NCBI GenBank assembly: GCA_946902875.1 | Contig: OX336349.1 | Coordinates: 11,431,891 to 11,495,890 of the forward strand | Reading direction: 5' to 3' | Length of the DNA: 64,000 nucleotides | From: Nematopogon swammerdamellus | Taxonomy: Eukaryota > Arthropoda > Insecta > Lepidoptera > Adelidae | In this document: piece by piece, positions 23,069 to 33,242 of the stretch | How the letters are laid out: every line of letters begins with the position of its first letter | Position numbering within the stretch: the stretch's first letter is position 1 | Notes under the pieces: model-generated | Database searches by the model: none | The model's input: only the letters and a program-made list of their open reading frames with translations | Told to the model about the DNA's origin: nothing | Made by a program: the position numbers and the translations under genes

Positions 23069-23374
23069 ATGTTCGAGAGCCTGGTGTCACGGCTGACGTC
23101 GCCGCCGGCGGCGCGGCGCCGGCACACGTACCACGCGGCGGCGCGCGAGGTGCACAGCGAGCCCGAGGAGGAGGCGCCGGCGCACGCGACGCCCGCGCGC
23201 CGCTCCAAGCCGGCGAAAGCGCTGCTGGACAAGCGACGCAAGGCGCGGCTGTCGTGCGCCGACCTGGCCGCGGAGGCCGCCGCTGCTGAGCGCACCTCGC
23301 GCATGGACGCCTTCCGCGCCCTGCTGCCGCTGCGCCAGTCCAAGTCCCTCGGGCGACTCGACGGCCTCAAAGAG
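23069..23374 (+). CDS. N-terminal coding exon of an unidentified host gene
   Basis: Reads 102 codons from ATG 23069, the first in-frame ATG after an in-frame TAG at 23030, to a splice donor GAG/GTGCGT with the GT at 23375. The exon ends in phase 0. Nearly every third codon position is G or C, unlike the AT-rich flanks, which is the strongest coding signal in the window. The peptide starts MFESLVSRLTSP, is rich in Ala, Arg and Glu, lacks a signal peptide or membrane segment, carries basic clusters (ARRRHTY, DKRRKARL), a helix-prone Ala/Glu stretch at residues 66-78, and ends LRQSKSLGRLDGLKE. It looks like a disordered cytoplasmic or nuclear N-terminus. I recognise no domain and cannot name the gene. 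No downstream exon was found in the window, so the next intron exceeds 40 kb or the exon is short and undetected. A minus-strand ORF over the same DNA is a shadow of the GC-rich codons. Confidence 0.75.
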
Positions 23375-23416
23375 GTGCGTATGTATCCATTATCTATCTC
23401 TTACTCTCACTCTAAC

Positions 23417-23750
23417 TTTTTTTATGGAAACTGACACGGTTATATAGCTTCATAACCTTCTACATCCGTGATGTCAGCCCATAACACCTTGGTGAACTAG
23501 GTGTCATGTCAGTGCTTCCCTTCGATCGTGCCGGCTACACACACTGAACTGGAAGGAAAACACGAACTATTTACTACTACTAACTAGTAAGGTAAGTAGG
23601 GAAGGGATCTACAGATTTACGTGGAATCCGAACAACCGTCAGTCACCAACGGTCGAGCGGTCACCCATCCAAGTACTGACCACGTCCACGTGTGCTTATG
23701 TTTACGACCTACAGTCGACCGATCGCACCACTGAGCTACCGAGGCGGACG
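23417..23750 (-). mobile_element. SINE family A, full copy with tRNA/5S chimeric head
   Basis: On the minus strand the head reads GGTAGCTCAGTGG (23728-23740), a tRNA A-box-like motif, followed by GGTCAGTACTTGGATGGGTG (23660-23682 region), which matches the C-box part of 5S ribosomal RNA. The body and tail match the other family A copies and end in an A run (T7 at 23417-23423 on the plus strand). It begins 43 bp past the coding exon, so it sits in the first part of that gene's intron. Confidence 0.85.
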
Positions 23751-24890
23751 TAATCGCCAAACTATACCTATCCATCCCCAATCCTTAGATGATTTCCGTG
23801 TGATTTCCGTACTCCTAATATGAATTATCATCATCCTACCGCCAGTAATCTCGTCACCAAAGCTGAAAGTTGGCTAAACACAGCTTTCACCTGGGGGCAC
23901 GGCATTGCCCCTGCCAAGTTCGAGAGCCGGAGGCATTGCCGCCCAACCCTTTACTGTAATTACTTTTTCTATATCATACATAATAGATTTAGCACTTTGT
24001 CACACTGTCATAGATTCAGCACTTACTCCGCCTCATAGCCGGCATGGCCCCGCGCTGAGCGTGGTTTCACGAGGAGTGGTGTTATTGGCTGGGTCTGATC
24101 TACTATGCCCGATGAAGTATTGGGCACAGACACCCGCGCCGGCTGTCTATAAAAAATCTGAAACCGAGACGCTATACTCCAATATGAGAGAGTACCTACC
24201 TACAAGATCTGTCGGCTTATTTAGGTTTATACTTCCTTCCATGCGTTACTTATTATTTTACGACAGTAGTCAAAATATCGAAAGTTATATGTGCGCATAG
24301 TTTCGCGGCGCGAGCGTGAAACACTGTCTACAAGCATCGACCAAAGTGATAGATTTGTAGGTTAAACAACACGATGGATTGTGAGCTATTTTCTATTTTG
24401 AAATGTAACTCTTCAAATCAAATAAAAAAACGTTTATTGCACTTAAAAACGTACAGAAGGTAGTTCTTAATGCCTATGGAATTTTCCGCCAGTCTAACCT
24501 TTTAAACATGTTATTCATACCAAGGTAGGTGCAACAAAGCATAATAGTGACACAAGCTTATGAAAAAATAATTCTATTAAAATAAAAAAATAAAAATTAA
24601 CCAACATGTGTATACTGCTACATACAATACATACAATAAATATAAAACTACATACAATACATTATACAAATGTATGCAACTCAGAAACTAGGGACACAGA
24701 AGAAGAACATGAGGTTTAGAATTTGAGGAGATAGTCTTTCAACAGCACTCACACACGCACACAACAGAATGTGTGGATTGATGCACACTGACGTAATTTC
24801 AGAGGAAGTTCGTTCCACTTGCGCGTAGCGTAGCGCACACTGTGAGAGAGTTGTGTAAAAGACTGAGGAATTATTTATTCACGCGTTTTT
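23751..24890. other. Unassigned intron-like DNA with possible old repeats
   Basis: A block at 23820-24150 has higher GC and contains GGGCACGGCATTGCCCC, a hairpin-forming motif, and two similar copies of an ATAGATT.AGCACTT segment; it resembles an old repeat but I cannot name it. From 24418 the sequence (AAAAAAACGTTTATTGCAC, with AATAAA on the minus strand) could be the antisense 3' end of a LINE, reaching to about 24870. Neither call is firm. Confidence 0.3.
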
Positions 24891-25216
24891 GTACTGTGTG
24901 GGACCGGTAATTTAAAAGAATAGCTCTACTGCATCTCTCCCCGTGTATGTCGTAAAAGGCGACTAAGGAATATGACTCCCTTCTTATATTACTAGGTGGT
25001 ATGGTTTAACCCGTCCGGGTCGGTACCACCGCACAGAATGAAAGGTCGGTCGAAACGGCTATGTAAATAGTTTGTGTTTTCCGTCCAGTTCAGTATAGCC
25101 GGCACGACCGAAGGGAAGCACTGACGTGGCACCAAGTTTACCAAGGTGTTATGGGCTGACATCACAGATGTTGTAGGTGACAACCGAGCCAACCGTGTCA
25201 GTTCCAAAAAAAAAAA
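24891..25216 (+). mobile_element. SINE family A, full copy with non-tRNA head
   Basis: Near-identical in layout to 7968-8301: GTGTGGGACCGGTA head, GCATCTCTCCCCGTGTATG module, GGTACCACCGCACAGAATG body, GGGAAGCACTGACGTGGCAC tail, then an 11-base A run (25206-25216). It differs by scattered substitutions and a small change near 25182. The minus-strand ORF over it is a shadow. Confidence 0.85.
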
Positions 25217-25618
25217 GAACTTTTCAGTCCGTGTTAAGCTAAGTGAATAAAGACAATTACAATGATTTGTGTTTGTAGGTACATACTGTGACAATACCCA
25301 CCGTTCGGTAGTAAGTAAGTAAGCTATAATAAGCTATTGCAGCACCACCCAACCCAGAAACCAGAAATATCAATAGTGAACAGACAAGGTTCAGTTACAT
25401 CACGCACCGTCTCAGTACGCATGCGCAATGCCAACAGCAGCGCCGCGTCGTGACTACTCTACACTCTATACAACGACCCCAAAGCAATTCTTATCTACCT
25501 CAGAAACCACAAGCGTTGTGCAATTGGAGTAACGGGCGTGGTTTATTTGATAGTTGAAGATAATGTAATCCATTTCCTGTTCATCCACCGCGCTGAGGAG
25601 TTGTAAGTTATGTATTTT
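25217..25618. other. No gene seen
   Basis: Unassigned DNA between two SINE copies. Confidence 0.4.
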
Positions 25619-25722
25619 GAAGGGAAGCACTGACATGACATCTAGTTCACACGGTGTTATGGGCTGGCATCACGGATGTTGTAGGTGATGTAGCCAAACG
25701 TGTCAGTTTCCATTAAAAAAAA
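25619..25722 (+). mobile_element. SINE family A, 5'-truncated tail
   Basis: Only the last 100 bp remain, from GGGAAGCACTGACATGACA through GGCATCACGGATGTTGTAG to an A run at 25715-25722. The 5' truncation is typical of retroposition. Confidence 0.8.
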
Positions 25723-25867
25723 TTGGTTTAAATCACGAGTTCATTGTCTGATTAGCCTTGACATCTTGCAATCATAAAAAAATTCATAAATCTATTTTTA
25801 AGTACGCCTATCAATCCAAAGGGGAAACCCCGATACGGTTCTAGAAACGCTAGGCTGGATAATTTAG

Positions 25868-26085
25868 GTTTTTTTTGTGGACTGCTACTACTATTTGCCT
25901 ACTTCACCTACTAAACCCGTGATGTCAGCCCGTAACACCTTATTGCACTAGGTGCCATGTCAGTGCTTCCCTCGATCGTGCCGGCTACACTGAACTGGAC
26001 GGAAAACACTAAATACTTACATAGCCGCTACGACCGAAATTACATTCAGTGCAGTAGTATCAACCCAGGCGGGTTAAACTAAGGT
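25868..26085 (-). mobile_element. SINE family A, body and tail
   Basis: The reverse complement shows GGCGGGTTAAAC..., GCAGTGAATG-like block, AGTTCAGTGTAGCCGGCACG, GGGAAGCACTGACATGGCAC and an A run (T8 from 25868 on the plus strand). The region between the tail and the A run is altered. The head is missing. Confidence 0.7.
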
Positions 26086-26750
26086 AATGGAAGAAGGAGC
26101 TCGATATACGAATTCGTTCACTTGTTTTAGCCTCTTATCCCCAATTATAAATTTTCCCCATTCTTTTATCCCCATTACCGTGAACCATTATTTTCGTCTT
26201 GTTTACATTCAAGTTCATTCCCTTCCTTTTCATGGCTTCAACTGTAACAGTTACCATGTCCAACTCATCCACCGACAACGCTTGAATTATATTTTTATAA
26301 CATTTCACCGCTTGACTGAATACCTAAATGTGACCGTATACTTAAACGTGAATTCGAGGAATTTCCGACGTTAATGTTCCGGGTCAGCAAGATTTACGAT
26401 TATATCAGAAATATTTGAGCTGAGATGAGCGGATGCTGAAATTCTCTGAAGCGCTCGGTGCGTGTGTGTGTGTGTAGTAGCTGATACAGCTGCAGTGCTA
26501 CTGACCAGAGCCGTGCTTGGGAGGACTAGGCGCAACTGTCCCGGACCCCGAGACAATATACAAACAGGATTGTGTTTCTTTAATTATTTTCTTTAAGAAT
26601 TTAATTATTTTAATAATGTTTACCCGACTACGGCGAAGCAAAAGGATGGTTACGGTTTTGGCAGCGTATAATATGTATGGTGGTTTGTTCCTACCAACAG
26701 AAGCTAAACTACTTACAACATAATATTATGAATTGTTGAATTTTTCTCAT
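26086..26750. other. No gene seen
   Basis: A (GT) run lies at 26459-26474. CAGAGCCGTGCTTGGGAGG at 26508 looks like a hAT-type 5' end, but no matching 3' end or duplication was found. CGACTACGGCGAAGC at 26627 recurs, reversed, at 33765. Confidence 0.4.
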
Positions 26751-26751
26751 A

Positions 26752-26778
26752 TCTCCGCGGATCTCGGATCCGCGGAGA
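26752..26778. repeat. 12-bp-stem hairpin
   Basis: TCTCCGCGGATC (26752-26763) pairs perfectly with GATCCGCGGAGA (26767-26778) around a 3-base loop. No T run follows, and no element was recognised around it. Confidence 0.85.
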
Positions 26779-26970
26779 GTCTAGTCTATCCTATGCCTAT
26801 GACACTCGGACTAGGTTGTTTTACTAAAATATCAAAACTACATGCGCTGGGTGCAATATTCTCAAACTTTTTTCTTAAAACCCCATCAGGTGGGGTGTTG
26901 TTGTTATTGAAAATAGACCACACATAATGGCTTAGAACTATAAGGAAGGGAATATAAATGAAAATAAACA

Positions 26971-27085
26971 TTCCATAAAACCTGATAAGGAAAAAAGAAA
27001 GAAATAACAAGGAAAGTTTATCTAAAATTTTGTAGTCGGGAGAGCGACTACAGCATTTTTTTTTTATTTTCGTTTTACGTAGTCG
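26971..27085 (+). mobile_element. Fragment related to the TIR element at 61041-61617
   Basis: ATAAAACCTGATAAGG, GAAATAACAAGGAAAGTT and TTTTGTAGTCGGG line up in order with the reverse complement of the right end of the 61041-61617 element. A short hairpin, TGTAGTCG with CGACTACA, follows. The rest of the element is not recognisable. Confidence 0.45.
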
Positions 27086-27489
27086 AGTTTTTTCTTTTAC
27101 TACATGTGCGCCACTCGCATAGTTGAACTTAATTATGTACACATTATGTATAATATTTAAATAGGATTTTGCAAGAAAGTTATGAAATTAAAATAATAAG
27201 CTATTGACGATAACATTTTGCAATAGCCAACGTCCTGTGCGGATACTGAGAATGGAGCTGAGATAACTCAAAATAAACTGCTCCGGCCTGCACAATGAAT
27301 AACGTTTCAGATTACGGCGTCCGGACTCACACACACCACACTGTGTGTACGATAAGGCGAAGCAGTCCAAAACAAATGATTCTCATCTAGCTTATGCCGG
27401 ATATACTTACGTGAAGAAATACGAGCATAACATAATGTTGAGTGAGTTGTGTAGTTACCTATTTATACCGTAACGCTCATTTTTATTGA
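27086..27489. other. No gene seen
   Basis: AT-rich DNA between two repeat remnants. Confidence 0.4.
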
Positions 27490-28110
27490 GGTTTAGGATA
27501 TAAGATTGAGGATGGAGGATATAGGTGATGATAGCTCGTCCAGTACTGGCGCCAACATATCAAGGCTTAAATCTTCAGCTCCAACTGCCTTAGTGGAAAT
27601 GGAGAGAATGTTCTTAGCTTCACAGTCAGTAACAGGGTTGAAGGCAAAAGGGTTGGTCTCGGGTATCGGCAGCTGTGACAGCTGAAGGAGAGTGTTAAAT
27701 TTTACCATAGCATCCACGGTGACCGGTGGAGTTGTGAAATCAATGATGTGGTTTTGTTGGATAAGCCTGCTTACCGATCCTGAGTGTTTTAAGATATTTC
27801 AGCAATGTGCCGTGCTTTTCGACGATAGAGCGTATGTGGCGTTATTGAGCATCTCTATACATCCTCGTACACCGATTTCTTAGTACCTAGCTAATACTTA
27901 ATAAGACTGTCAATGAAATTATCGCTTCTGTGTTTTACTTTCGTACGTTCTCGTCTAGCCATAATGACTTTTATCTTGTCGCTCAGCTAGGGTTCAATTA
28001 AATGTATCAAAGATTTGTGTAACTTTGGCATTAAACTCTTCAAAAATCTCATCGATGGAAGAGGCATTAAGAACAGTCGACCAGATCGCACCGCGAACAT
28101 CCTCCCTATG
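27490..28110 (-). pseudogene. Decayed jockey-like LINE reverse transcriptase fragment
   Basis: Minus-strand frames encode fragments of a non-LTR retrotransposon between the endonuclease and RT domains. Near 28090-28010 a segment reads WSTVLNASSIDEIFEEFN-like, typical of the linker with its WS.....S..E....F spacing. Near 27720-27494 the pre-RT block NPFAFNPVTDCEAKNILS is followed by STKAVGAEDLSLDMLAPVL, matching the known pattern F.F..V.E.EV..I..I.SKA.G.DGIS..ML. An in-frame stop near 27805 and frame changes near 27950 break it. The catalytic RT core would follow but is absent. It is an old, dead piece lying antisense to the coding exon. Confidence 0.65.
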
Positions 28111-28335
28111 AAGCCGTATATACCGTATACCGTTGTCGTATCCAAGTATACCGTTGAAGTGTGTAACTCGACTTGATTACCGATTCATTTTTTCATAACT
28201 GTTCCAAATGTTCTTCATTCTTCATTTCCTAAACACTAAAAATTATTAACTTCTAGATACTATTATATATGTTCAATCTGGGTCGCAAATCGCAAAACCA
28301 AACTATATAAAATTCCTCCAGTATTTGCCCCACCT

Positions 28336-28519
28336 GTACCCTAATCACGAGATTACGCCTACTACGCTACGCTACGCCGTGTTCTCCGCACCATTTTGTA
28401 TGGAGAAACGAAGTTCGCAAATCTATCACTAGAGGCGCTGCTCCGTTTCTCCATACAAAATTATGCGGAGAACACGGCGGCGGCGTAGCGTAGTAGGCGT
28501 AATCTCGTGATTAGGGTAC
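28336..28519. repeat. Fold-back element with 76-bp arms
   Basis: Left arm 28336-28410 and right arm 28444-28519 are near-perfect inverted repeats around a 33-bp loop. Differences are small, including CTACGCTACGCCG against GGCGGCGGCGTAG and CCATTTTG against AAATTATG. The outer ends read GTACCCTAATCACG. No flanking duplication was found. The element would form a long hairpin if transcribed. It is probably a fold-back MITE. Confidence 0.85.
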
Positions 28520-28604
28520 TGATCCCGAAAGATACCAATTAGATACCAATAGTTTTATTTTATTAACTTCTAGATACTATCAGAGTTCATCAAAATATCA
28601 AAGA

Positions 28605-28800
28605 TGCCGTGCATAAGTGCGACAGGCTAGCCACCTCTCATCTTGGCACGGTCCTTCCACCGAATCGTGCAGCAGGTGGGTCTTCGTATAATACTTTGCT
28701 AAATGTGGTGGTCGGTGTTGTGCTGTAATTTACAAGAGTAACTGCAGCACAAAACCGATTACTCCCCTTACCCCGATTTTCGGGATACAGCGTCTGGTAT
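28605..28800 (-). repeat. Repeat family C, minus-strand copy
   Basis: The reverse complement aligns with 18655-18897 over its whole length: CCCGAAAATCGGGGTAAG, the hairpin GTAATCGGTTTTGTGCTGCAG...CAGCACAACACCGAC, GAAGACCCACCTGCTGCA and GATGAGAGGTGGCTAGCC. A 10-bp block present at 18790 is missing here. Confidence 0.75.
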
Positions 28801-30849
28801 GTCAGAGTTCATGATATTGAAAAAACGAAAATAAATCACCTAAGTACGCTGTCATTTTCTATTTCACTCCCAAGATATATGTAGTCATTCAGCATGCATG
28901 ATCATTAGGTACCGAATTATGTGCGGAATTAGATAAAGAAGATACGTGAGGCATGTCCGCCGGAGCGACGGCGGCGGCGGCGGCGGGGCGGGGCGCAGGC
29001 GCGGCGTGATTACGTATGGCTTGACCACCCAGTGTGACCCAGTCTCCGCTGTGCTGGTGGTGGCATCTCAGTAATGGCTGAAATTCGCAACCACTTCTGG
29101 GAAATAAAGTGTTTGTTGACACAACTCATCACTCGATTAAATATAAGGATATTTAATACCTACTTAGTTTGGAGGAGATTAAAACAGTTGCAAATATTTT
29201 AAGTTAATTCGTTTAAATAATACGTAGCTAAGTATTTTATTTTCTGACTTTTTAAAACAAAATAATAAAATAAAAACTAACAAGAAAAACAATATTAGTA
29301 ACTTATGTAATTGTGGGTCATCCGCCAGGAAAGCAGTTACCTATGAGCAGCTGACCTACCAAGCTGCGTTGCGTTGCGTTGCCTGCCACGTACGTACAGC
29401 TACCTAGGTATTTACAAAACCACATTGAAAACAACTGACATTTGAGCACACACCTTCTTTTTATTATTATTAATACGCAGCACAGCACTCGGCAATCGTT
29501 CAGTTAATGGTTAAATAAATTATCTAACCAGTTAAAACTTACTAGAACTGGGCTAATGCCTTTTTATCTAAGTGATTAGGCAATTGAAAGCGAAAGGTAA
29601 ATAATGTTATTAAAAAATGCAATAGAAGGAATAGTTTAGCTATGATTTTTTTTAAGTTTCTTCTTCAAGCAAAGGTGTCATTTACATTATTTCATATTGT
29701 AGTCGTTCGTACAAAAATTATGAAAAGGGCCTCTTACAGGAAGACTCCGTTGTCTGTTCCTCTGTCGGTCTTTAGCTTCTAATTATGTATTAATAAATAT
29801 TTTTAATTGTAACAGTAAAATATCATTATTTTGGTTTAAATAAATGGCTTTATTACTTTTATTTTATGTTCTTTCTCCCTTTGGCTCTGGAAGCATTATT
29901 TATAAATCTTCCTTCGCCTACACCAGGTGGCGGCCGCGATCGGCGCCGGCGCATTACTCTCGAAAAAAAATCATTTTGGAAGATTTTTCCATAAAACTTC
30001 ATGAACTAACATATGGATTGTATTTACAGATAAATATTCTAGCTATAAATGGCATTTTTTTATTTACATTACGTATTCTAGGTGACAAAATTATTTTGTA
30101 AAGTTGTTCTATGTGAAAATCGCGACCTCTCTCAGGTTTTTTTTTTTTATAAATTTATTAGACCGCGAATCGGTCATATAGTATTTTTATTATAAACACT
30201 AATAAATAACGGACCTAATCATACCTTTCTTGTGTATCAGCAGCCCCCCGTGTCGTTCACAATAAAATTTGTATGTGGAAATTTGTATGGTTTGTATTAT
30301 TTGTATGGAGAAAACTAAGTCACAAAAATTGCTAATTTCTCGTAAATGTACTGCATACAAACACTATACGGCATATATTATTTCAACTACAGGAACTAAA
30401 TGACACTTCTATCACCTCACTTTATCCAGAAAACAGATTTATATCGAGAAACAAGCCTCTAAAAACAGCCGAAATTGGTACCGAAAAGGAGGCATTTTCT
30501 TAGTATTTTTACGAAAAATTCAGATCAACTCAGCACAAACAAATGCACTCAATACATCCGGAATATAATGAAAAAGAGAAAAAACATCACTTATGGGTTC
30601 ATCTGCACAAAAAAACACTCAGCAAACCCGAAAACAGAAGAGCAACGTACAACGCCCTCCTAATATAACCGCTGTCTTGATGACACTGACAGGGCGGTAA
30701 ATCTGACATTTCTCTATGGGAGATGTTGGCCGCCTAAAGGCTAAAGGATTCTACTATTTGAATTAATTACTGCCAGGTGCCACGGCTAAGTGAGATACAA
30801 GAATAAAATAATTTTGTTGGGGCCTCCCAACGAAACACGGAAAAAAAAG
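28801..30849. other. No gene seen
   Basis: Contains a GGC-rich islet at 28960-29005 and a tetra- or pentanucleotide GCGTT run near 29365. A fragment at 29727-29775 resembles the lepidopteran GGGTTCCGTA-type repeat. No coding exon is supported. Confidence 0.45.
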
Positions 30850-30919
30850 AAAGCGGCCGATATCGGCCGCTCCATTCGTAAAGGTATAATCTATAAAGCG
30901 GCCGATATCGGCCGCTCCA
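30850..30919. repeat. Duplicated 18-bp palindrome
   Basis: The perfect palindrome GCGGCCGATATCGGCCGC occurs at 30853-30870 and 30898-30915 within an identical 25-bp block at a 45-bp period. The surrounding DNA is AT-rich. It could be a tandem duplication of a protein-binding site or part of a small element. Confidence 0.9.
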
Positions 30920-31503
30920 ACGGCAACAGGTTTGACATTTGCGATTGTTCATACAACAAGTTACAATGTTAATTAAAAAGAGTGATGAAACCATTTAAAC
31001 AGAGCGCACGGCGCAGGCGGAGGGGCGGCCGCGCGGATTCGGTGCGCGCAGCGAGCGCTGATAACTTAAAATTGGACATTCATGCAACGATGTCTAGGAG
31101 CTTGTCAATATTTATTCCACGGCTGTCTGTACGCGCATATCTAAATCTATTCATTGTTCTTCAGTTGCAACATTGAACGCCACGTGTCTGCATTCAGGCA
31201 GGTCATCGAATTACTTGTAGACGGTTCACAAGAACACCTTTCGCACAGCGGAGCGGAGCTCTGGGAGGCCATGTCAGGTGTCAGTACGTCCGAGTGTCGA
31301 CACGGCCAGGTGATGGCCGACCTTCTATCTACATCAGCTCTCAGCCCCCAGAGACCAGAGGCCAGAACTAGGATTACAGATGTACCGTGCGAGACGGTGC
31401 CATTTGATGTAACGTCATTTCACTTTAAAGTGCGTGCAGAGCAAAAATGTTCCATTTACCAAAGAAGTTCAGAGAAGCAACAATAATATAATTATATTAT
31501 TTA
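30920..31503. other. Unassigned; ORF after an acceptor-like site
   Basis: A GC-rich islet lies at 31000-31060. From about 31196, after GTGTCTGCATTCAG, a frame of about 95 codons stays open to 31484 with less AT-rich composition than its flanks. The peptide contains VIELLVDGSQEHLSHSG but matches nothing I know, and no good donor ends it. It may be chance. Confidence 0.2.
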
Positions 31504-31837
31504 CTAGCTTTCGCCCGCGGCTTCGCTTTCTTAAAAAGAAGAAAGTAAGTACCTAAGCTCGCTACCGTACCTTTATTTCTGCGCGCGGAACATATCGGTT
31601 TGTATGGGAGCCACATATTGGCGTAACCGGAACTGAATTTTATTTAGCCTATCCTGTGTCCCATGTAAATGTGCTTGTACTAAGTTTCATCGAATTCGGA
31701 TGATCGGTTTAAGAGTTATGGAGGAACATACATACACACCTACAGTTTTAGTATCATACATTGAGTCTACAAACGCAATATATCATAAAACAAAGTAACT
31801 TACTCCATGACCATCCCTTAAAGATTTATTATTAGTA
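31504..31837 (-). mobile_element. Helitron-like element B, abutting element A
   Basis: On the minus strand the 3' end reads GCGAAGCCGCGGGCGAAAGCTAG then T, the CTAG/T boundary expected of Helitrons. The interior matches the copies at 34134-34424 and 38378-39191, including CATAACTCTTAAACCGATC, GTTCCGGTTACGCCAAT-like block and GGTCATGGAGTAAGTTAC. Its 5' end is cut at 31837, where element A begins, so A probably landed in it. No protein is encoded. Confidence 0.7.
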
Positions 31838-31885
31838 CTAGCTTTTGCCCGCGGCTTCGCTCGCGTGAAATTCGTATTTCAAAGG

Positions 31886-32880
31886 AAGAACTAAGGGCGA
31901 GCTGGATTCAGGTACTTAAACGATAAACCGTCTCGAAGAAAGTGAGTAACTTTTTGAGGCCGAAGGCGGAATTGCGTTCAGGAAGACGATAAACCTTCTC
32001 GAAGACAGTAAGTAACTATGGGCGAGGCCGAAGGCCGAGCTGCGTTCAGGATAAGGGTAACCTTTTCGAAGAAAGTAAGTAACAGAGGGCGAGGCCGAAG
32101 GCCGAGCTGCGTTCAGGAAAACGATAAACCTTCTCGAAGACAGTAAGTAACTATGGGCGAGGCCGAAAACCGAGCTGCGTTCAGCATGAAGGTAACCTTT
32201 TCGAAGAAAGTAAGTAACAGAGGGCGAGGCCGAAGGCCGAGCTGCGTTCAGGAAAACGATAAACCTTCTCGAAGACAGTAAGTAACTATGGGCGAGGCCG
32301 AAGGCCGAGCTGCGTTCAGGAAGAGGATAAACTTTTCAAAGAAAGTAAGTAACAGAGGGCGAGGCCGAAGGCCGAGCTGCGTTCAGGAATACCATAAAAC
32401 TTCTCGAAGAAAGTATGTAACAAAGGGCGAGGCTGAAGGCCGAGCTGCGTTCAGGAAGACGATAAACCTTCTAGAAGACAGTAAGTAACTATGGGCGAGG
32501 CCGAAGGCCGAGCTGCGTTCAGTAAGAAGATAACCTTTCCGAAAAAAGTAACAGAGAAAGTAACAGGAATTGCGTTCAAGAAGACCATAAACCTTCTCGG
32601 AGAAAGTAAGTTACAGAGGGCGAGGCCGAAGGCCGAGCTGCGTTTAGGAAGACGATAAACCTTTTCGAAGACAGTAAGTAACTATGGGCGAGGCCGAAGG
32701 CCGAGCTGCGTTCAGGAAGAGGATAAACCATCTTTAAGAAAGCAAGTAACAAAGGGCGAGGCCGAAGGCCGAGCTTCGTTCAGAAAGAGGATAACCTTTT
32801 CGAAGAATGTAAGTAACAGTGAGCGAGTCCGAAGGCCGAGCTGCGTTCAGGAAGACCATAAATCTTCTTGAAGAAAGTAA
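31886..32880 (+). repeat. 67/68-bp minisatellite, direct block
   Basis: About 14 monomers start with GGCGAGGCCGAAGGCCGAGC at 32021, 32088, 32156, 32223, 32291, 32358, 32426, 32494, 32619, 32687, 32755 and 32822, preceded by two decayed ones. Spacing alternates 68 and 67 bp because two monomer types alternate: one has GACAGTAAGTAACTATG and the other GAAAGTAAGTAACAGAG. The true higher-order unit is therefore a dimer of about 135 bp. One degenerate stretch lies at 32560. ORFs over it are repeat translations. Confidence 0.95.
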
Positions 32881-32892
32881 CTTCTTTGTTAC

Positions 32893-33200
32893 TTACTTTC
32901 TTCGAAAATGTTTATCTTGTTCCTGAACACATCTCGGCCTTCGGTCTCGCCCATAGTTACTTACTGTCTTCGAGAAGGTTTATCCTCTTCCTGAACGCAG
33001 CTCGGCCTTCGGCCTCGCCCTTTGATACTTGGTTTCTTCGAGAAGGTTTAGGATCTTCCTGAACGCAGCTCGGCCTTCGGCCTCGCCTTTTGTTACTTAC
33101 TTTCTTCGAGAAGGTTTATAGTCTTCCCGAACGCAGCTCGGCCTTCGGCCTCGCCATTAGATACTTACTTTCTTTGAGTACGTTTATCGTCTTCCTGAAC
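32893..33200 (-). repeat. 67/68-bp minisatellite, inverted block
   Basis: The same monomers continue in reverse complement, with CTCGGCCTTCGG at 32933, 33001, 33069 and 33137, all 68 bp apart. The turn-round lies at about 32881-32892 between GAAGAAAGTAA and TTACTTACTTTCTTC. Together with the direct block it forms an inverted repeat with arms of about 320 bp. Confidence 0.95.
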
Positions 33201-33242
33201 GCAATTCATTCACAAACTTTCGCGTATATAATATTAGTAGGA

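Larger units (their letters stand above)
31838..33242 (-). mobile_element. Non-autonomous Helitron-like element carrying a minisatellite
   Basis: Read on the minus strand it starts TCCTACTAATATTATATACG at 33242 and ends GAAGCCGCGGGCAAAAGCTAG at 31838. The flanking bases are A before the TC and T after the CTAG, which is the A/T target preference of Helitrons. Both ends match the common lepidopteran Helitron-like consensus I know. Nearly all of the 1.4-kb interior is a 67/68-bp minisatellite, so there is no Rep/helicase gene and it must have moved with help from an autonomous relative. Confidence 0.75.

Noticed and set aside
23029..23370. Minus-strand ORF of 113 codons over the coding exon
   Set aside because: It mirrors the GC-rich plus-strand codons; the plus strand has the start context, upstream stop and donor.
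26508..26545. hAT 5' end CAGAGCCGTGC
   Set aside because: No matching 3' end or duplication was found.
31838..33242. CRISPR-like array
   Set aside because: Evenly spaced repeats, but repeat and spacer both recur (a whole 67/68-bp monomer), the array inverts, and the context is eukaryotic.
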